Shown here: positions 1 to 7,498 of the stretch, piece by piece | How the letters are laid out: every line of letters begins with the position of its first letter | Position numbering within the stretch: position 1 is the stretch's first letter | DNA from: Actinomycetes bacterium | Lineage (GTDB): Bacteria > Actinomycetota > Actinomycetes > Propionibacteriales > Nocardioidaceae | Reading direction: 5' to 3' | Length of the DNA stretch: 64,000 nt | Assembly (NCBI GenBank): GCA_023417775.1 | Contig: JAEZEJ010000145.1 | Span: forward strand, 1 to 64,000 | Made by a program: the position numbers and the translations under genes | Notes under the pieces: model-generated | What the model was told of the DNA's origin: nothing | Database searches by the model: none | The model's input: only the letters and a program-made list of their open reading frames with translations

Positions 1-126
1 CCATTCGAGTACTGCGACGACCTCACGCCGGTCGAGGCAGAGGCCGCTCACTACGCTCACCACCAAGCCCCAGCACCCGCTGGAGTCTCAAACTAGAAAG
101 TCTCCGGACACACCGGGGCGGTTCAG
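1..126 (+). mobile_element. Right end of an IS3-family insertion sequence (transposase tail plus terminal inverted repeat)
   Basis: The first 96 bases read in frame as the last 31 residues of an IS3-type OrfB transposase (…FEYCDDLTPVEAE…) ending in TAG at 94-96. This matches the usual C-terminus of that family, where a Y/CGD-LTP-E motif follows the catalytic core. Bases 99-126 resemble the terminal inverted repeat of IS3 relatives (TCCGGACA…CGGGGCGGTTCA), so the element ends at about 126. The rest lies before the window. Its insertion just upstream of a helix-turn-helix gene may have replaced that gene's promoter or true start. Confidence 0.8.
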
Positions 127-144
127 ACCGACTCTCGGGGTCAC

Positions 145-663
145 GTGGTGCGGTCAGTTGGGAAGACTCAAACCTTTCTGAGCGCCGCCGAGGTCGATGA
201 GCTGGTGGCTCTGTATGAGCAGGGCATGACGCTCGCGCAGCTCGGTGAGCGGTTCGGCGTTTACCACCGAACGGTGGCGGCTCACCTTGTCCGTCGTTCC
301 GTCCCGATGCGCGTGCGAGGGCTGGCTGAGGTGCACACGTCCGAGGCTGTGAGGCTCTACGAGGGCGGGATGACCTTGATGGAAGTTGGTCTGCATTTCG
401 GGGTGAGTCAGGGGGCAGTGAAGAGGGCGGTGGCCGCAGCAGGTGCGACCATCCGCCCTCGGGGACGTCGGGTGCCGGTCGCCGTCGCTGGCCGCGACAG
501 TGCGCAGCAGGTACTTGTACCCGTCACCCGCCGACATCACGCGCATCGAGACCGTCACCCAGGCCGCCTCCTTCCGCTCACTCGGGAGGTGAGCGGAAGC
601 GGTCTGTCGCACCAGATGCGACACGACAGAACGTGCAGCGCCCTCGATCTGCAAGAGGCGTGA
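145..663 (+). CDS. Helix-turn-helix protein with an aberrant C-terminal tail
   Basis: The frame begins GTG GTG just after the IS end. Residues 10-115 hold two resolvase/Mor-type helix-turn-helix repeats (LYEQGMTLAQLGERFGVYHRTV and LYEGGMTLMEVGLHFGVSQGAV), as in small DNA-binding proteins of actinobacterial plasmids. From about residue 115 the sequence becomes His/Arg-rich and no longer looks like a protein. The other strand of the same DNA (475-558) encodes the start of a relaxase. The native gene therefore probably ended near 490, and the remaining frame is read-through into rearranged DNA. Function beyond DNA binding is not known. Confidence 0.55.
   Translation: MVRSVGKTQTFLSAAEVDELVALYEQGMTLAQLGERFGVYHRTVAAHLVRRSVPMRVRGLAEVHTSEAVRLYEGGMTLMEVGLHFGVSQGAVKRAVAAAGATIRPRGRRVPVAVAGRDSAQQVLVPVTRRHHAHRDRHPGRLLPLTREVSGSGLSHQMRHDRTCSALDLQEA
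475..558 (-). pseudogene. 5' fragment of a MobF (TrwC-type) conjugative relaxase
   Basis: Reading the minus strand from a GTG at 556-558 gives VTVSMRVMSAGDGYKYLLRT followed by VAASDGDR. This is the very characteristic N-terminus of actinobacterial TrwC/MobF relaxases, in which the catalytic tyrosines lie in the first 30 residues (here YKYLL). Homology stops near 475, where the facing helix-turn-helix gene begins on the other strand. About 28 codons of a protein normally above 1000 residues remain. The fragment is non-functional as relaxase and marks a recombination junction. Identification rests on motif recognition, not on a search. Confidence 0.65.
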
Positions 664-1025
664 CAGCTCCGAGGGTGGTCGGGACGACGACCGGAAGGGT
701 AGCGGAGCGGTCGGCTCGGGATCGGCCCGGGAAGCGGCGCGAGCGCCTGGAAGGTGACCAGCCCGGTCAGAAGCTGCAGGGTGAAGATGACGCGTCGCAT
801 CCAAAGCGCGAGTTCCGAGACGACCGCGGACGCAGCGTCCGCGGCAAAGTAGAGCACGACCGCCAACGTGAAGAACGAGGCGATGGCTCCGAGGGCGTAT
901 GCCCATGCGGTCGACGCTGGGCGTCGCGCCGTGAGGAGGATCAGGATCGCGAGGAACAGCGTCGAGGTGTTCAGGGAGTCCACCAACGCAAGTCCGCCCA
1001 GTGACAGGTAGAAGTCTGGGCCCAT
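555..1025 (-). pseudogene. Truncated multipass membrane protein, GAP/Sap-like
   Basis: The frame starts with ATG at 1023-1025. About 97 residues read as a genuine membrane protein with three hydrophobic segments (ALVDSLNTSTLFLAILILL, ASFFTLAVVLYFA, VIFTLQLLTGLVTF). The pattern resembles the GAP/sulfolipid-addressing family of actinobacterial multipass proteins, which are normally about 220 residues. From about base 735 downward the frame turns into Pro/Arg/Ser-rich sequence with no membrane segments, so the 3' half has been lost in the same rearrangement that scattered the relaxase. The family assignment is tentative. Confidence 0.5.
571..623. other. oriT-like pair of inverted repeats upstream of the relaxase remnant
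   Basis: Two perfect inverted repeats sit 13-65 bases upstream of the relaxase remnant's start. One has 11-base arms (CTTCCGCTCAC at 571-581, complement at 589-599, 7-base loop). The other has 7-base arms (TGTCGCA at 605-611, complement at 617-623). MobF systems usually have their nick region next to the relaxase gene, flanked by such hairpins, so this is a candidate origin of transfer or autoregulatory site. No nick site was identified. Confidence 0.45.
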
Positions 1026-1226
1026 TGGAGTTCTACTTTCTCAGGGCTCGTCAGGGCCGCAACGGACCGGCCGTGTGGCTCTGGTGTGCACCGTCACTGC
1101 GGAGTTGAGCCAGTACGGATGCTCAAGGTCACGAGGTCGCGGGCTTCGGAGAACATGCGGGTCGGTGGTGGGGCTATAGGGCGTGGGCCAGGCCCCGGTG
1201 ATGAGCCGGTGGGAGGAGTTCAGGCG

Positions 1227-1394
1227 TCACTGGCCGAAGAGCCGCCCCAGGAGGGTGACCATGCACCCGGTGGTGCTTGTGATGAAGGCCGCGAAGAGGA
1301 TGAGCGAGGTCCAGGTGCGGCGGTTGAGGTGCTCCGGTTGCGGCTCGGCCGGGTCGGTGCTGGTGTCGCGTTCCTGATGTGAGTGGGTGTCCAT
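1227..1394 (-). CDS. Small single-pass membrane protein, last gene of the ctaA operon
   Basis: This 55-residue protein runs from ATG 1392-1394 to TGA 1227-1229. Residues 1-25 are hydrophilic and charged. Residues 28-50 form one transmembrane helix (TSLILFAAFITS…VTLLGRLF). It lies 30 bases after the preceding membrane protein on the same strand, so it is probably the last gene of the operon. I recognise no family. The high third-position GC and conserved strand context support it being real, but its function is unknown. Confidence 0.5.
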   Translation of the reverse strand: MDTHSHQERDTSTDPAEPQPEHLNRRTWTSLILFAAFITSTTGCMVTLLGRLFGQ

Positions 1395-1424
1395 GGTTCG
1401 TCGTTGCGGGTCTTGCGGGTTGTG

Positions 1425-1841
1425 TCATGGGAGTAGCCGTGTGAGGTCGGTGATGAGCGCGAGGATGAGGACGGCGAAGACGATGCTGATGAAGGCCGTG
1501 TACATCCAGCGTGCCCGGTGGTTCGCCTTCCAGAATCGTCGAAGGCTCACGATGCCGTTCACGACCGCGATCACACACAGCATGATGCCGATGGGTGCAG
1601 CGACGAGCCCAGCGAAGCTGACCAGCGGGACCAGGATCGGGATGAGCAGGTACGTGATCAGGCATCGGACGCCTGAGACGATCAGGGAGGCACGAAACGC
1701 TCGGTGCGCGTCAGCATCATCGGCCGGCCGGGTGGTGTTCGTGTCGGTGGTGATGCAGAGCAGTCTCCGCATCACCCGGTCGGCGCGGGCCTGCGCGCGG
1801 GCATCTCTGGCGAGCGTCGGCGATTGTGGGGTGGTGCTCAT
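1425..1841 (-). CDS. Membrane protein of unknown function in the ctaA operon
   Basis: The protein has 138 residues. Residues 1-50 are soluble and rich in charged residues. Residues 55-138 contain three hydrophobic segments (LITYLLIPILVPLVSFAGL, APIGIMLCVIAVVNGIV, and a third, AFISIVFAVLILALI). Its ATG overlaps the stop of ctaA (ATGA, 1838-1841), so translation is coupled. No motif identifies it. Position after a heme A synthase suggests a role linked to respiratory membranes, but that is context only. Confidence 0.7.
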   Translation of the reverse strand: MSTTPQSPTLARDARAQARADRVMRRLLCITTDTNTTRPADDADAHRAFRASLIVSGVRCLITYLLIPILVPLVSFAGLVAAPIGIMLCVIAVVNGIVSLRRFWKANHRARWMYTAFISIVFAVLILALITDLTRLLP

Positions 1842-2803
1842 GCTGGTTCACCGGCTTCGATGGTGGGGGCCTGCTGGCGGGTGGCGAGCATGATCCAGGT
1901 GAGGAGCATGACGAGGACGCAAGCGATGACCATGTGGATGCCCACGAGGATCACCGGGAGCCCAAGGCGTGCTTGTGCGACACCGACCGCGATCTGCACG
2001 GCCTCGATGGCGACGAACCAGCCAAGGTGCCGCCGGTGGGATGCGTGGCCGGGTGCACGGATCGCGATGCCGAGGAGGACCAGGGAGAGGACGAGCATCA
2101 CGTATCCGGGGACGGCGTGGAAGTGTTGCAGGACGCCGGGATCGAGACCATTTCGTGCAGCGGCGCTGTCTCCTGCGTGCGGGCCTGCCCCGGTGGTGAG
2201 CGTTCCCAGGTAGATCGTGACCACGGTAGCGGCCAGGAGGCACGAGGTCAGGATGGCCGCGGTTCTCGTGGTTTGGCGCCGGACGCCGGGTGGGTGGGTG
2301 AGGCGGTAGACGAGCGTGGCGGCGACGGAGACGAGTGCGGCGGAGATCATGTAGTGGATGCCGACGGCTCCGGGGTGCAGGTTCAGGAGCACGGTGATCC
2401 CGCCGACGATGGCTTGCACGATGATCCCGATGCCCACGGTGAGCGCGAGCCAGAACAGGTCGGGGCGTTCGCGGCGTCGATGCTGCACACTCAGGAACGC
2501 GAGCAGCGCGAGCGCGGCGAGCAGGAACGTGAGGAGGCGGTTGCCGAACTCGATGATCCCGTGGACACCCATCTCGGGCGTGCTGATGAGGGAGTCCTCG
2601 GTGCACAGCGGCCAGGTCGGGCAGCCCAGCCCGGATGCGGTGAGCCTGACTGCCCCGCCGGTCGCGACGATCAGGATGTTCGCGGCCAGGGAGAGCTTCG
2701 CCCACACGAGCGGTCGGGCACGGGCCCATCCCCGCAGCCGCGCCCGCCAACCATCGCCCCGCCCGGCGACGCGGGGCGTGTCGAGGGTGCGGGTTTCAGG
2801 CAC
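1838..2803 (-). CDS. ctaA: Heme A synthase (CtaA/COX15 family)
   Basis: The protein has 321 residues and starts with GTG at 2801-2803. CtaA is a membrane enzyme that oxidises the C8 methyl of heme O to the formyl group of heme A for aa3-type oxidases. Diagnostic features are visible: the N-terminal segment NILIVATGGAVRLTASGLGCPTWPLC with its conserved Cys, eight hydrophobic segments in two similar halves, and heme-ligand histidines in EFGNRL/HYMISAAL, QHFHAVPGY and GIHM contexts. Length is normal. The start overlaps by eight bases the corrected stop of the upstream gene. Here it lies in accessory DNA, so it is likely a second copy in the host. Confidence 0.88.
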   Translation of the reverse strand: MPETRTLDTPRVAGRGDGWRARLRGWARARPLVWAKLSLAANILIVATGGAVRLTASGLGCPTWPLCTEDSLISTPEMGVHGIIEFGNRLLTFLLAALALLAFLSVQHRRRERPDLFWLALTVGIGIIVQAIVGGITVLLNLHPGAVGIHYMISAALVSVAATLVYRLTHPPGVRRQTTRTAAILTSCLLAATVVTIYLGTLTTGAGPHAGDSAAARNGLDPGVLQHFHAVPGYVMLVLSLVLLGIAIRAPGHASHRRHLGWFVAIEAVQIAVGVAQARLGLPVILVGIHMVIACVLVMLLTWIMLATRQQAPTIEAGEPA

Positions 2804-3165
2804 GGCGGTAGCGGCGTGCGCGGATGAACGAGGTCACCCCCGAGAACGAGGTAGACCAGCAGTGCGACGAAGGTCAGGGTGCTGGCGATGACCGCCATAG
2901 GGCGCTCTGCGGTGCCCGCGAGGAGTTCCCCGAGCTTGAGGACGTTCATGAGCGTGCCGGCCAGGCCGACGAGCGCGACTGCCAGCGCTGCATGGATCGC
3001 GTGGCGGTGCGCCGCCTCTTTCCGGGAGATGAGTCCGGCGATCACCAGCAGGATGCCGAGGGCTGCAGGGATCAGCGCGGTGGGGCTGGATGCTCCCGAC
3101 GCGATGTAGGCGACCACCCCGATCACAGTCACAACTGCCCCGACCCCGATCGTCCACTTCGTCAT
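2796..3165 (-). CDS. Membrane protein of about 122 residues, apparently frameshifted
   Basis: Translation from ATG 3163-3165 (ribosome site GAGAGGAA upstream) gives a four-helix membrane protein, MTKWTIGVGAVVTVIGVVAY…. At a run of five C (2837-2841 on the plus strand) the open frame leaves the expected path and runs on to 2671 inside ctaA, adding unrelated Pro/Arg-rich residues. Removing one base restores GVTSFIRARRYRRA and a TGA at 2796-2798 that overlaps the ctaA GTG, as expected for a coupled operon. So one base is probably inserted, either as a mutation or as a homopolymer sequencing error. The family is the small actinobacterial integral membrane proteins seen beside respiratory genes. 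Confidence 0.65.
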
Positions 3166-3196
3166 GCTGTCGTTCCTCTCCACACACGGTTACTGT

Positions 3197-3219
3197 ACCA
3201 TTTAGTATAGTCTAGTGGT
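3197..3219. promoter_or_regulatory. Candidate TetR operator and divergent promoter
   Basis: Bases 3197-3219 form an imperfect palindrome with ACCA…TGGT ends around an AT-rich centre (TTAGTATAGTCT). They sit between the divergent ctaA operon and the TetR gene. The AT-rich core could supply a -10 element. In divergent TetR arrangements the repressor commonly binds such a site. The assignment is inferred from position and partial symmetry. Confidence 0.35.
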
Positions 3220-3255
3220 TCTGAGGTGCGGCGTTGATACGGAGGAGGCGGCACG

Positions 3256-3828
3256 GTGGTGAGGCCGAGTAAGAAGTCTGCGATCGTCGAGGCGGCGATG
3301 CGGGTCGCGGAGGAGCAGGGGCTGTCTGCGGTGACGATCGACGCTGTCGCGGAGGAGGCGGGCATCACCAAGGGGGGTCTGTTGTATCACTTCCCGAGCC
3401 GTACGGCGCTGCTGGGTGGGGTGTATGAGCAGATGGCGGTCGACTGGGAGAAGGAGATGGTCTCGGCCGCCGGGAAGCCCGCTGGTGAGGCGACCCGTGC
3501 TGAGCGGTTGGCGGCGTATGTGCGGGTTGCGGCGCGGTCGATGACGCGCGCGGAGCTGGTGTTCATGGCCGACGGTGCCGCGCACCGTGACCTCTTCGCA
3601 CCCTGTGCGGAAGTGGCCGCGCGGTGGACGACCCCGCTCCCTCAGCCTGGCGTGGACGGCGGGTATCCGCGGGAGGAGCTGCGGATGCTGACTGCACGAA
3701 TGGCCGCCGATGGGCTGTGGAGCTACGAAGCCCTCACCGGGGAGCCCATCCCGCACGCCCTGCGGGTGCAGCTCCTGGAACACATCGCCGCCTCCCTGGA
3801 CACCATCAGCACGGACCCTGCGCGATGA
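3256..3828 (+). CDS. TetR-family transcriptional repressor
   Basis: The protein has 190 residues. The GTG start at 3256 follows a strong ribosome site (GGAGGAGG, 3241-3248). Residues 8-55 are a classic TetR_N helix-turn-helix (ILEAAM-type opening, TIDAVAEEAGITKGGLLYHFPSRTALL). The C-terminal domain is all-helical and would bind an effector. It lies 73 bases before a DHA2 efflux pump on the same strand and faces the ctaA operon. It most likely represses the pump and itself, as in QacR/SmvR-type pairs. The ligand is unknown. Confidence 0.88.
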   Translation: MVRPSKKSAIVEAAMRVAEEQGLSAVTIDAVAEEAGITKGGLLYHFPSRTALLGGVYEQMAVDWEKEMVSAAGKPAGEATRAERLAAYVRVAARSMTRAELVFMADGAAHRDLFAPCAEVAARWTTPLPQPGVDGGYPREELRMLTARMAADGLWSYEALTGEPIPHALRVQLLEHIAASLDTISTDPAR

Positions 3829-3901
3829 CCACAAGCAACGCCGGCACCTGGCCGGGCGCAATGACCGAAAGAACTCCTGAGCTGAGAAGGTATCCCCGCA
3901 C

Positions 3902-5425
3902 ATGAACACTGTGAACACTCAAGCGTCATCGCTGTCGTCGCGGCGGTGGGTGCTGCTGGTGACGGTCGCGTTTGGACTGCTGCTGATCACGCTCGACAAC
4001 TCGATCCTCTACACCGCCCTGCCCACCCTGACGGTGGAACTGGGCGCGTCGGCCTCTCAAGGACTGTGGATCATCAACGCTTACCCGCTGGTGATGGCTG
4101 GCCTGCTGCTGGGGTCAGGAACGCTGGGTGACCGGTTCGGACATCGCCGTCTCTTCTTGGTCGGGCTCACGGTCTTCGGGGCGGCGTCGCTGGTGGCAGC
4201 GTTCTCCCCGACCCCGGAGGTCCTGATCGGGGCGCGTGCGCTCCTCGCAGTGGGGGCGGCGTGCATGATGCCCGCGACTCTCGCGCTGATCCGACTCGGG
4301 TTCGATGACGTGCGGGAGCGGAACATCGCGATCGCGATCTGGGGCAGCATCTCCGTGGTCGGCGCCGCGCTCGGACCCATCGTCGGCGGTGCGCTGTTGG
4401 AGCGGTTCTGGTGGGGATCGGTGTTCCTCATCAACATCCCCGTCGTGATCGCAGCTCTCATCCTCACCCCGCTCGTCGCACCCGCAGGAATCCGCGACAC
4501 GACAAAGAAGTGGGATGCGATCTCCTCCCTCTACGCCCTCCTCACCCTCACCGGCGTGGTCCTCGCGATCAAAGAAGCCGCCCACACCCCGCAGAACTGG
4601 GCGATCGTCGCGGGCGCAGCGGTCGTCGCGGTTATCGGGGGGTTCTTGTTCACCAGACGCCAGTTCCGCTCGAATGATCCGCTGCTGGATTTCGGGGTGT
4701 TCCGCAACCGCGCGTTCAGCGCCGGCATCATCACCGCCGCGACCGCGATGTTCACCATCGGCGGCATTCAGCTGGTCACCACGCAACGCTTCCAACTGGT
4801 TGACGGGTTCACCCCGCTCCAAGCCGGGCTCCTCGTGGCTGCTGTCGCGATCGGGTCTCTGCCCACGGGGATTCTCGGCGGCGCGTTCCTGCACAGGCTC
4901 GGGCTGCGCATCATCATCAGCGGCGGTTTCACCCTCGCCACGATCGGCATGATCATCACCCTCATCGGCGTGCAGACCGCGTTCCCGGTGTTCGTGGCCG
5001 GGCTTGCAATCACCGGCGCCGGCTTGGGGGCGACGATGTCAGTCGCATCGACCGCGATCGTGGGGAACGTCCCCCCACGCAAGGCAGGCATGGCGGCATC
5101 GGTCGAGGAAGTGTCCTACGAGTTCGGCAGCCTCATCGCCGTCGCCGTCCTCGGCAGCCTCCTCTCCCTCTTCTACACCTCCCGCATCCACCTCCCCCAG
5201 GGCGCCCCTGCCGAAGCCGCAGACAGTATGGCCACCGCCCGCGACCTCGCCAGCAACCATCCAGGCCTGCTCGACGCCGCTGCCGCCGCGTTCAACAGCG
5301 GATACACGACCATCATGATCATCATCGCCATCGTGATCGCCACAGGCGTCATCACCACCGGGTGGCTGCTCCGACAGTACGGACCCGGCAGCACCGCCTC
5401 CGCCTACGAAGACAACACCCACTAA
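3902..5425 (+). CDS. MFS drug efflux transporter, DHA2 (14-helix) family
   Basis: The 507-residue length fits DHA2 proton-drug antiporters. Motif A is visible between helices 2 and 3 (GTLGDRFGHRRLF), and motif C-like GxxxGPxxGG in helix 5 (GAALGPIVGGAL). About 14 hydrophobic segments follow. The opening (LLLITLDNSILYTALPTL) matches SmvA/QacA/EmrB relatives that export quaternary ammonium compounds and other cations. It follows a TetR gene and precedes an EamA permease, so it is probably induced by substrate through that regulator. Substrate specificity cannot be read from sequence. Confidence 0.88.
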   Translation: MNTVNTQASSLSSRRWVLLVTVAFGLLLITLDNSILYTALPTLTVELGASASQGLWIINAYPLVMAGLLLGSGTLGDRFGHRRLFLVGLTVFGAASLVAAFSPTPEVLIGARALLAVGAACMMPATLALIRLGFDDVRERNIAIAIWGSISVVGAALGPIVGGALLERFWWGSVFLINIPVVIAALILTPLVAPAGIRDTTKKWDAISSLYALLTLTGVVLAIKEAAHTPQNWAIVAGAAVVAVIGGFLFTRRQFRSNDPLLDFGVFRNRAFSAGIITAATAMFTIGGIQLVTTQRFQLVDGFTPLQAGLLVAAVAIGSLPTGILGGAFLHRLGLRIIISGGFTLATIGMIITLIGVQTAFPVFVAGLAITGAGLGATMSVASTAIVGNVPPRKAGMAASVEEVSYEFGSLIAVAVLGSLLSLFYTSRIHLPQGAPAEAADSMATARDLASNHPGLLDAAAAAFNSGYTTIMIIIAIVIATGVITTGWLLRQYGPGSTASAYEDNTH

Positions 5426-5477
5426 GCCTCGCAGCAGAAGGATCACGACCTATGGATCGACGACACGAGGTGCGCCG

Positions 5478-6359
5478 ATGAGCGCCCGGGGTTGGGCCCT
5501 GTTTGCCCTGGTCTCGGTGCTGTGGGGTGTGCCCTACCTCTTCAACGACATCGCCCTGCGCGAGCTCGGCCCTCTCACTATCGCCGGGAGCCGGGTCCTC
5601 ATCGCCTCTCTCATCCTCGGCCCCCTGCTGTTGGTGCGCGGGAGGTGGCGGGTGTTCACCACCCACCCGATCAAGCTGGTCGTCCTCGCCCTCGTCGAGG
5701 TCGTCATCCCGTTCAGCCTCATCGCGATCGGACAGCAAACCGTACCCTCCGGCACCACCGGTGTGCTCATTGCACTGGAGCCACTGTTCATCGCACTCCT
5801 GGCACCCCTCGTCCTCCGCAGCCCAGGACTGAGACCGATCGGATGGGTCGGGCTCGCGATCGGGCTCGCCGGAGTCACCACCCTGCTAGGCCTCGACGTC
5901 ACCGGGCCCGGAGCGCTCTACATCGCCGCCGCGGCCCTGTCCTACGGGGTCGGAGCGATCCTGATGGACAAGTGGTTCACCGGTGTGGACTCGTTTGCGG
6001 TGACCGGCGGCATGATCCTCACCGCAACCCCCGTCCTCATCGCCATCGCACTGCTCACCGAACCCGTCACGATCCCCTCAGCCGGCGTCGTGGGGGCGCT
6101 CGTGGCACTCGGGATCGCCTGCACAGCGGGCGGGTTCGCGGCGTTCTTCGCCCTCATCCGCAACGCAGGCCCAACCAAAGCAGCCTTCATCACCTACGCC
6201 GCCCCCATCGTCGCGCTCATCGCCGGCGTCACCATCCTGAACGAACACGTGACGCTCATGCAGCTGCTCGGGTGCGCGCTCATCCTCGCGGGTGCGGCAC
6301 TCGTCATGCGCAGACAGCCACAAACGACGACGCCGCCGGGGTCCATTCCGGCCGGTTGA
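5478..6359 (+). CDS. EamA-family (DMT) permease
   Basis: The protein has 293 residues with two tandem EamA repeats of five helices each (N-half starting SVLWGVPYLFNDIAL, C-half starting AALSYGVGAILMD). The length is typical. Members export amino acids and other metabolites, or drugs, through the inner membrane. It follows the DHA2 pump by 52 bases on the same strand and may share its transcript. The substrate is not predictable. The start at ATG 5478 places the first helix at the usual position. Confidence 0.85.
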   Translation: MSARGWALFALVSVLWGVPYLFNDIALRELGPLTIAGSRVLIASLILGPLLLVRGRWRVFTTHPIKLVVLALVEVVIPFSLIAIGQQTVPSGTTGVLIALEPLFIALLAPLVLRSPGLRPIGWVGLAIGLAGVTTLLGLDVTGPGALYIAAAALSYGVGAILMDKWFTGVDSFAVTGGMILTATPVLIAIALLTEPVTIPSAGVVGALVALGIACTAGGFAAFFALIRNAGPTKAAFITYAAPIVALIAGVTILNEHVTLMQLLGCALILAGAALVMRRQPQTTTPPGSIPAG

Positions 6360-6386
6360 TCGACTCCTCCGGCTGGGCGGTGCGCG

Positions 6387-6740
6387 TCAGGTCTGATATC
6401 GGGTACGAGCGTGCAGCACGTCCGCGAGGTGCGTGATCGACCATTCTTCCAGCGCCCGTAACGGGGCCCGCAGGCTGTGCCCGGCCTCGGTGAGCCGGTA
6501 CTCCACCCGCGCCGGAACCTCCGCGTAGACCGTGCGCGTCACGAGCCCGTCCTCTTCCAGCGCCCGCAGGGTCTGGGTGAGCATCTTCTGCGAGATCCCT
6601 TCGATCCGGCGACGCAGCTCGGAGAACCGGAAGCTCTCATCTCCCAGAGCTCCGACGATCAGTACCGTCCACTTGTCACCGATCCGATCGAGGATGCGTC
6701 GCGTCGGACACCCCTGCTCGTACGGATTCCCGCGCTCCAC
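6387..6740 (-). CDS. HxlR-family winged-helix regulator
   Basis: The 117-residue protein begins at GTG 6738-6740, chosen because AGGAGG lies eight bases upstream and the HxlR domain then starts at the family's usual place (NPYEQGCPTRRILDRIGDKWTVLIVGAL). The winged helix covers residues 10-100, with FSELRRRIEGISQKMLTQTLRALEEDGLV as recognition region. The conserved early Cys (EQGCP) can be redox sensitive in this family. It is divergent from an NAD(P)-binding oxidoreductase, the commonest HxlR arrangement, and probably controls it through the palindrome at 6773-6786. Confidence 0.9.
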   Translation of the reverse strand: MERGNPYEQGCPTRRILDRIGDKWTVLIVGALGDESFRFSELRRRIEGISQKMLTQTLRALEEDGLVTRTVYAEVPARVEYRLTEAGHSLRAPLRALEEWSITHLADVLHARTRYQT

Positions 6741-6772
6741 CCCCGTCAGCCTCCTGGTTACCACGAAGTGCC

Positions 6773-6786
6773 TACTTCCCGAAGTA
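6773..6786. promoter_or_regulatory. Palindromic operator for the HxlR regulator
   Basis: TACTTC CC GAAGTA is a perfect inverted repeat with 6-base arms, and a further half-site (GAAGTG) precedes it at 6765-6770. It lies in the roughly 110-base gap between the divergent HxlR and oxidoreductase genes. HxlR dimers bind sites of this kind, so it is the obvious operator candidate. Confidence 0.6.
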
Positions 6787-6848
6787 TCCCTTGTCTCTTA
6801 CAGTAACCAGGGTCTACTGATCACACAAGGGAATGGAGAATCACGCTG

Positions 6849-7484
6849 ATGACTGCGATCACTGTCGTCGGAGGAACCGGGTATGCGGGAGCCGCGATCG
6901 TCACTGAGGCCGCGCGTCGCGGCCACACCGTCACGGCAATCAGTCGAACGGCACCCGAGAAGCCGGTCGAGGGCGTCAGATACATCACGGACGACCTCAC
7001 CCAGTCCGTCCCCGACATCACGGGTGCCGAGGTCGTCGTCGCCGCGCTCTCACCGCGAGGGAGCAACGCGGGCAAGCTGCGCGACGCCTACCGTTCGCTC
7101 GCCCAGGCGGCCGCCGCCAGCGGCGCCCGGTTCGTCGCGATCGGAGGATTCAGCTCTCTCCGCCCGGCGGAGGGCGCCCCGCGATTCGCCGAGGGCGACG
7201 ACGTCCCTCCGGAATTCGCTGCCGAAGCGCGGGAAATGAACGACATCCTGGCAGACCTCGCCACGGGCTCCGTCGACGTGGACTGGCTGTTCGTCAGCCC
7301 GGCCGCAGAGTTCGGCTCTGACACGCCCGGGGAAGCGCTCGGACGCTACCGCGTCTCAGCCGAGGTGGCGCTGTTCGACCAGGACGGGAAGTCCGCGATC
7401 AGCGGCGCTGACTTCGCCCGCGCCGTCCTTGATGAGATTGAAACGCCCACCCGACACCGGGCGCAGATCCACTTCACGTATTGA
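6849..7484 (+). CDS. NAD(P)-binding oxidoreductase, YwnB/NmrA-like
   Basis: The 211-residue protein opens with an atypical-SDR Rossmann motif (ITVVGGTGYAGAAIVTEAARRGHTV, GxxGxxG) and continues with the PRG/GGFSSL elements of the YwnB/NmrA-like group. No classical YxxxK catalytic pair is evident, as is common in this subgroup, so it may act as a quinone- or flavin-type reductase or as an NADP sensor. It is transcribed away from the HxlR regulator. Its start follows GGAATGGAGAA. The substrate is unknown. Confidence 0.82.
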   Translation: MTAITVVGGTGYAGAAIVTEAARRGHTVTAISRTAPEKPVEGVRYITDDLTQSVPDITGAEVVVAALSPRGSNAGKLRDAYRSLAQAAAASGARFVAIGGFSSLRPAEGAPRFAEGDDVPPEFAAEAREMNDILADLATGSVDVDWLFVSPAAEFGSDTPGEALGRYRVSAEVALFDQDGKSAISGADFARAVLDEIETPTRHRAQIHFTY

Positions 7485-7498
7485 CGTCCCCGGAGCCC

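Noticed and set aside
1026..1226. A gene between the truncated membrane protein and the ctaA operon
   Set aside because: Short frames exist on both strands but none has a ribosome site or a protein-like composition; it reads as intergenic or decayed DNA.
1826..2827. A 333-codon plus-strand frame over ctaA
   Set aside because: The product is Asp/Glu/Gly-rich low complexity, while the minus strand encodes an obvious heme A synthase.
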